Position numbers and translations under genes: made by a program. A stretch of 24,988 nucleotides of DNA. Source: Cristatella mucedo (taxonomy: Eukaryota > Bryozoa > Phylactolaemata > Cristatellidae). Shown piece after piece: positions 9,735 through 24,988 of the stretch. Position 1 is the first letter of the stretch. Each line of letters opens with the position of its first letter. Under the pieces are notes generated by a model, which was not told where the DNA came from, did not search any database, and saw nothing but the letters and a program-made list of their open reading frames with translations. The stretch is from contig WPIO01000229.1 of NCBI GenBank assembly GCA_009760855.2, positions 222,501 to 247,488 on the forward strand, in the 5' to 3' direction.

Positions 9735-12537
9735 GTAAGAAGAGCAGCCAGCTGCTGCTGTGCGGCACTCGCACCCCCCCCCCGAGTGTGCTGCTAGCCC
9801 AGGGATAACGTGCTTGCTCTTGGCGACCCAGGTCGAGGGCTCGAGTCCTGCAGTGAGCGACCCTTCGTTGCCCACATATATATATAAATATACATGAGGC
9901 TTAATAAGCTAACTTTGATATCGAATGTTGGAATCCTGTACATTATTTGATCGAATTCGGTGAGTCACAGCAAGTGTACTGCACTGCGGTCGACGGTTCG
10001 ATGCGGACCGCAAAGAATTATAATTACTATTAGAACGCGCCCTCACTTTTCATTGATGTGCTTTATGGCGAGTGGATGCTCTAGTGTATACGTTATAGCT
10101 TGATGGGGACCGCTGGCATGTTTATTAATACACTTTACGATGGCCCTATAGATTTATGAGGTATTGATGCAACAAACGTCTGCCGTTTAGGTCCCTTCAT
10201 TCTATGGCTCCAGCCTATCTCTCCGATGTACTCCCCCATCAGGCCAAGCATAGTACCACCCGCTTTTCGGAATCCAGCAGTCTACAAATACCTCGTACAA
10301 ACCTCAAATCCTTTGGAGACCGTGCATTTAGTTCGTATGCTCCCAAAGCCTAGAACTCCCTCCCGACCTGCGTCAGAACATCCCTTGACCTGACCACATT
10401 TAAAAGGAACTTAAAAACACCTATTTAGGACAGCATTTAGTGGGTCCCTATGATTCGTCCATCACGTGCTTATGCGTGCTGACACTGTGCATGCTGCCAC
10501 TAACCACATTTGCATGCTGACCCTGTGCATGTCACCCCTAACCACGTTATTCATTTTGTTTGTTTTTCAAGCCTGATTTTACTTACCATTTAATTGCATT
10601 TCCCTTTGCAGCAAATGTAAAGCGCCTAGAAAAAGATTAAGTTCTCCGAGGGCGCTTTATCAAGTACATTATTATTATTATTATGAGAGACGAGTTTCAG
10701 CTCCGGAGATATATCGCTACCTGAGGCGTTCTGAATCAAGTTCTGTTGGGAGAGCAGCCGAACGGTGTTTTGGTACGTGCGACACGGTGGGAATTTTCTG
10801 CTGCAACGCTGCTTTATACGTCCCCACTAGCAAAGATCCCGTCCAAACAATCGATCCAGGGGTTTCGAAGCTGACAACTTTCGTCGATCTCCCGTACATT
10901 ATATTATAAATAATTAGCATATATTATACTAAATACTTAATAAATATTAATATATTAATTAGCATATTCCGCAATTATCGGGGGGGGGGAGGGAGGGAGG
11001 GAGAGGAGTGAGGGACGGCATGCCGTAACTCGGGGCTGTCTGCTCCTTAGAAGCCCGCTTGGCTTGTGAGCATCTCCAAGAAAAGAGGGCAGCACCGGCA
11101 GCTTCCTTCCGTCCCATTAGAGCTGCTCTTAGCTTGGCCAGCATCGCTTCCAAAGCGATCGCTTCGAACTGCAGGCGCCCGCCATTGAGCCCGACCGGCC
11201 TGGCGAACGGCTGCTTGCATGCCGAGTGGCAATTTCCCCAAGGAGCTGAGCACTGACATACCCCGACATGAGGAGATGGAGGACGGTGGACGTGGCTGAA
11301 GGGTGGCACCTACCTAATGGCTAGCTGCCTTTATTGGCGTTTGCAAATGTTTCGACGAGACGGTCGCCCGCGAGACTCGCAGCCGAGATCCGACGAGGGC
11401 GAGAAGCCTCGCGGGAGACCTCCATTGGTGGCGATATCGGCCCGCTATCGCGCCACCTCTTTGCTTTCTCTCTCTCGCACAGGCATCCTCTGCCTTGCCG
11501 ACAAGTACAACGTCACACCTCTTCGAAAGCTCTGCCTCCGCTTCATGCTGGACCACTGCAAGCCGCAAGTTCAGGAGAACGTGAGGCACGCCGTCACTTG
11601 GTACGCCCTCTCGATTGCGCTCAACTTGAAGGACGTGGCCAGCGTCAGCCGGGCGACGATCGCCTGGAACGCCGCGGGCGTCATGACTTCGCCCGAGTGG
11701 CCTCATCTGGAGGCCGACTTTGTCTGCGACATGCTGTCCTCGTCGGATCTGGTCGTGCCCAACGAGCTGGCCGTGTTCGACTCGGTCCAGCGCTGGCTCC
11801 TGGACGCCGAGCACGTCGAGCTGCGACGCGACGACGCCAGCACCGTCCAGCGTGTCCTCTCGCTCGTTCGCTTCGCCCAGATGACGGTCGCCGAGCTTCG
11901 GAGATGCGAAGACAGCGACCTCGCCTCGGCGTGCTGCTGCGTCGGAGGCGCAGCGTCGCTGCTGTGGCAGCAGCTGCTCGGCAAAGCCTACCGCTTCCAC
12001 GCTCTGTGCTCGGGCGGCGGCGGCTCGGCGGCGGTTCGCGCTGCTCGGGCGGCGTGCCCGGCGTCGGACGCGGCCTTCTACACGCCGCGCGACTACCTGG
12101 ACGACGCGGTGGACAGCGTCCGCGTGCAGAACGCCGTACGCTTCGGCACAGTGGTCGAAGTGAAGACGCGCTCGGGCCCGGCGCCCGACGACCGCCGCGA
12201 CGCCGACTGGCGGCTCAGCTATCGTCGCGGCGAGCGCGCCTGGACCATCGTCACTCAGTGCCTCGACGCGCGCCTGACCGCACCGTCGTCGGGCGGCGGC
12301 AGTGGCTCCGCCGGAGCGGCGGCAGCTGCTGCGGCGGCGCCAGACGACGGCGAGTGCTGCATGTACCGTGCGACGGCGCTCGTATTCGACGAAGCCGAAA
12401 GAATCGTTCAGGTCGCCAAGACGGCGGCTGCGCTGCCGTGCCGCAGGGGCGCGCCGTGCTCGCTCGAGATAGCGCTCGGCGAGCCGACACTCGGCTGCCG
12501 ACAAATGGTCGTCCTGCTCAAGCCGTGCATCTACTAG
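9395..12537 (+). CDS. BTBD17: BTB-BACK domain protein, BTBD17-like (two exons)
   Basis: Join 9395-9734 and 11483-12537 gives 464 residues, close to the roughly 480 of vertebrate BTBD17. Seen: an N-terminal BTB/POZ domain (about residues 30-125, with SDIAVRVGSRTFAAHRFVL), then a BACK-type helical region containing LADKYNV, a WN near the SPEW motif, and SSDLVVPNELAVF. The C-terminal region (about 310-464) begins with YTPRDYLDD and ends in a hydrophobic LLKPCIY. The order BTB, BACK, C-terminal beta-rich region and the WN/SPEW/NEL pattern match the BTBD17 family. BTB domains usually dimerise, and many BACK-containing proteins serve as Cullin-3 adaptors; the biochemical role of BTBD17 is poorly known, so no substrate is proposed. 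Intron phase 1 is consistent (G split across the junction). Odd points: no signal peptide in the modelled N-terminus, and a Gly/Ser/Ala-rich insert at residues about 384-401. It could be another invertebrate BTB-BACK paralogue. Confidence 0.8.
9785..9880 (+). mobile_element. SINE-A copy 4, 3'-truncated
   Basis: The head matches the minus-strand reading of copy 2: gcttgctcttggcgacccag, then a B box of form gggctcgagtcctgcag, then cttcgttgcc. After that the body is lost and a short atatatata run follows. It sits in the BTBD17-like intron, 50 bases past the donor. Confidence 0.65.
10196..10684 (+). mobile_element. LINE 3'-end relic 2 (CR1/L2-like RT C-terminus)
   Basis: One frame reads APAYLSDVLP, later RTNLKSFGDRAFSSYAPKA, a stop where family members have Trp, then NSLPTCVRTS and FKRNLKT. 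This is the typical end of CR1/L2-type reverse transcriptases. The 3' UTR has a 38-base tandem duplication (10474-10549) and ends in aaatgtaaagcgcctagaaa, gggcgctttatcaagtac and an ATT repeat. It is 5'-truncated, as is usual for such retroposons. Confidence 0.8.
10474..10549 (+). repeat. 38-bp tandem duplication in LINE 3' UTR
   Basis: Two imperfect units (10474-10511 and 10512-10549) share gctgac, ctgtgcatg and ctaaccac in order. The copy at 4585 has a single unit. Confidence 0.7.
10980..11002 (+). repeat. G-rich tract with G-quadruplex pattern
   Basis: Ten G, then three GGG blocks separated by single A. This satisfies the four-run rule for an intramolecular G-quadruplex in the BTBD17-like intron on the transcript-sense strand. 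Confidence 0.75.
11483..12537 (+). CDS. BTBD17: BTBD17-like exon 2 (BACK and C-terminal region)
   Basis: The acceptor is a clear pyrimidine tract ending in cgcacag at 11482. The exon encodes residues 115-464 and ends at TAG 12535-12537. It restores the BTB helix with GILCLADKYNV directly after the junction, which is where BTB-BACK proteins carry this motif. Codon use is strongly GC-biased at third positions, as in exon 1. Confidence 0.85.
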
Positions 12538-12639
12538 CCCAGCCCACCCCCACCGCTGCGTGGCCAGAGGCTGCCGCCACCGAGCGAGCGAGCAGGCGCG
12601 CCTCGACAGGGAACTTTTAAGCTTACGAGTTTTTCCTAT

Positions 12640-24678
<12,039 letters not shown>

Positions 24679-24781
24679 CTACAGGCGAACGAGCGACACG
24701 GCATCTAGTCGATGCAGTGCGACAGGTGTACATGTCTGCGTGGGGGCGTCATCACAAATGAAGGTGGCGGCAGGGTAAGCG

Positions 24782-24915
24782 GATCTAGCAGGTAAGCTGC
24801 TAGCTCTTCAGGACCGAGGTCGCGGGTTTGAATCCTGCAGTCAGCGATCGTTTACTTGCCGGCGACAGCCGTTAAGGGCTCCTCAGCAGGTTTACAAATG
24901 AAGCCTTTAATCAGT
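24782..24915 (+). mobile_element. SINE-A copy 5
   Basis: It runs from the head (gctcttcaggaccgaggtcg, then B box gcgggtttgaatcctgcag) through cgacagccgttaagggctcc to a degenerate tail. It lies antisense to PCM1, in the intron upstream of the first visible exon. Confidence 0.75.
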
Positions 24916-24988
24916 GAGCACTTTATTCCCGTTAATTCATCTCTAATACATTGACAGCAGATATGACACACACACACATTGCGTTCGC

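Larger units (their letters stand above)
9735..11482 (+). other. BTBD17-like intron (1748 bp, phase 1)
   Basis: GT-AG intron. It holds a 3'-truncated SINE-A at 9785-9880, a LINE 3' end at 10196-10684, an AT-rich stretch around 10890-10975 and a G-rich tract at 10980-11002. Reading frames that run through from the intron into exon 2 (from 11317) are not supported, because the BTB join explains the start of exon 2. Confidence 0.75.

Noticed and set aside
11314-12504. A 396-residue minus-strand frame and a 428-residue plus-strand frame over the BTBD17-like exon 2
   Set aside because: They are shadows of the GC-rich BTBD17-like exon; their Arg/Ala-rich translations match no family, while the chosen frame gives BTB-BACK motifs.
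24800-24860. tRNA gene from the ggtttgaatcc-type B box
   Set aside because: No acceptor or anticodon stems can be paired and the same head recurs with SINE bodies, so it is a retroposon.

Overview
This is animal nuclear DNA. It has spliced genes with GT-AG introns, tRNA-derived SINEs, decayed non-LTR retrotransposon 3' ends and many long dinucleotide and CAG microsatellites. Nothing bacterial, viral or CRISPR-like is visible. Both recognised genes belong to animal families (PCM1 and BTBD17-like). The compact introns, repeat load and divergence from vertebrate versions suggest an invertebrate bilaterian, but the phylum cannot be fixed from this window.

Layout. Positions 1-5000 are intergenic: a GA microsatellite, a polypurine tract, two copies of a tRNA-headed SINE (called SINE-A here) and one decayed LINE 3' end. 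Positions about 5280-8850 are rich in CpG and GC, with a GGC run and two long CT tracts, and resemble the 5' flank or promoter region of the next gene. Positions 9395-12537 hold a two-exon plus-strand gene for a BTB-BACK protein of the BTBD17 type (464 residues as modelled). Its intron contains a SINE-A fragment, a LINE 3' end and a G-quadruplex motif.

The right half, 24678 down to 13578 on the minus strand, is the 3' part of PCM1, a scaffold of centriolar satellites. I could chain twelve coding exons whose splice phases all agree, giving 883 C-terminal residues. The 5' part lies beyond the right edge. One intron appears to be of the rare GC-AG type. The last exon is separated by a 2.4 kb intron that contains a SINE (called SINE-B here), a LINE tail and a long CA tract.

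The two genes converge: their stop codons are about 1.04 kb apart, around a long AT microsatellite. They have no evident functional link. The most interesting non-gene signal is that SINE-B ends in a tail resembling the 3' end of the LINE in the same window, as expected for a SINE mobilised by a partner LINE. No previously undescribed defence or catalytic system was found.
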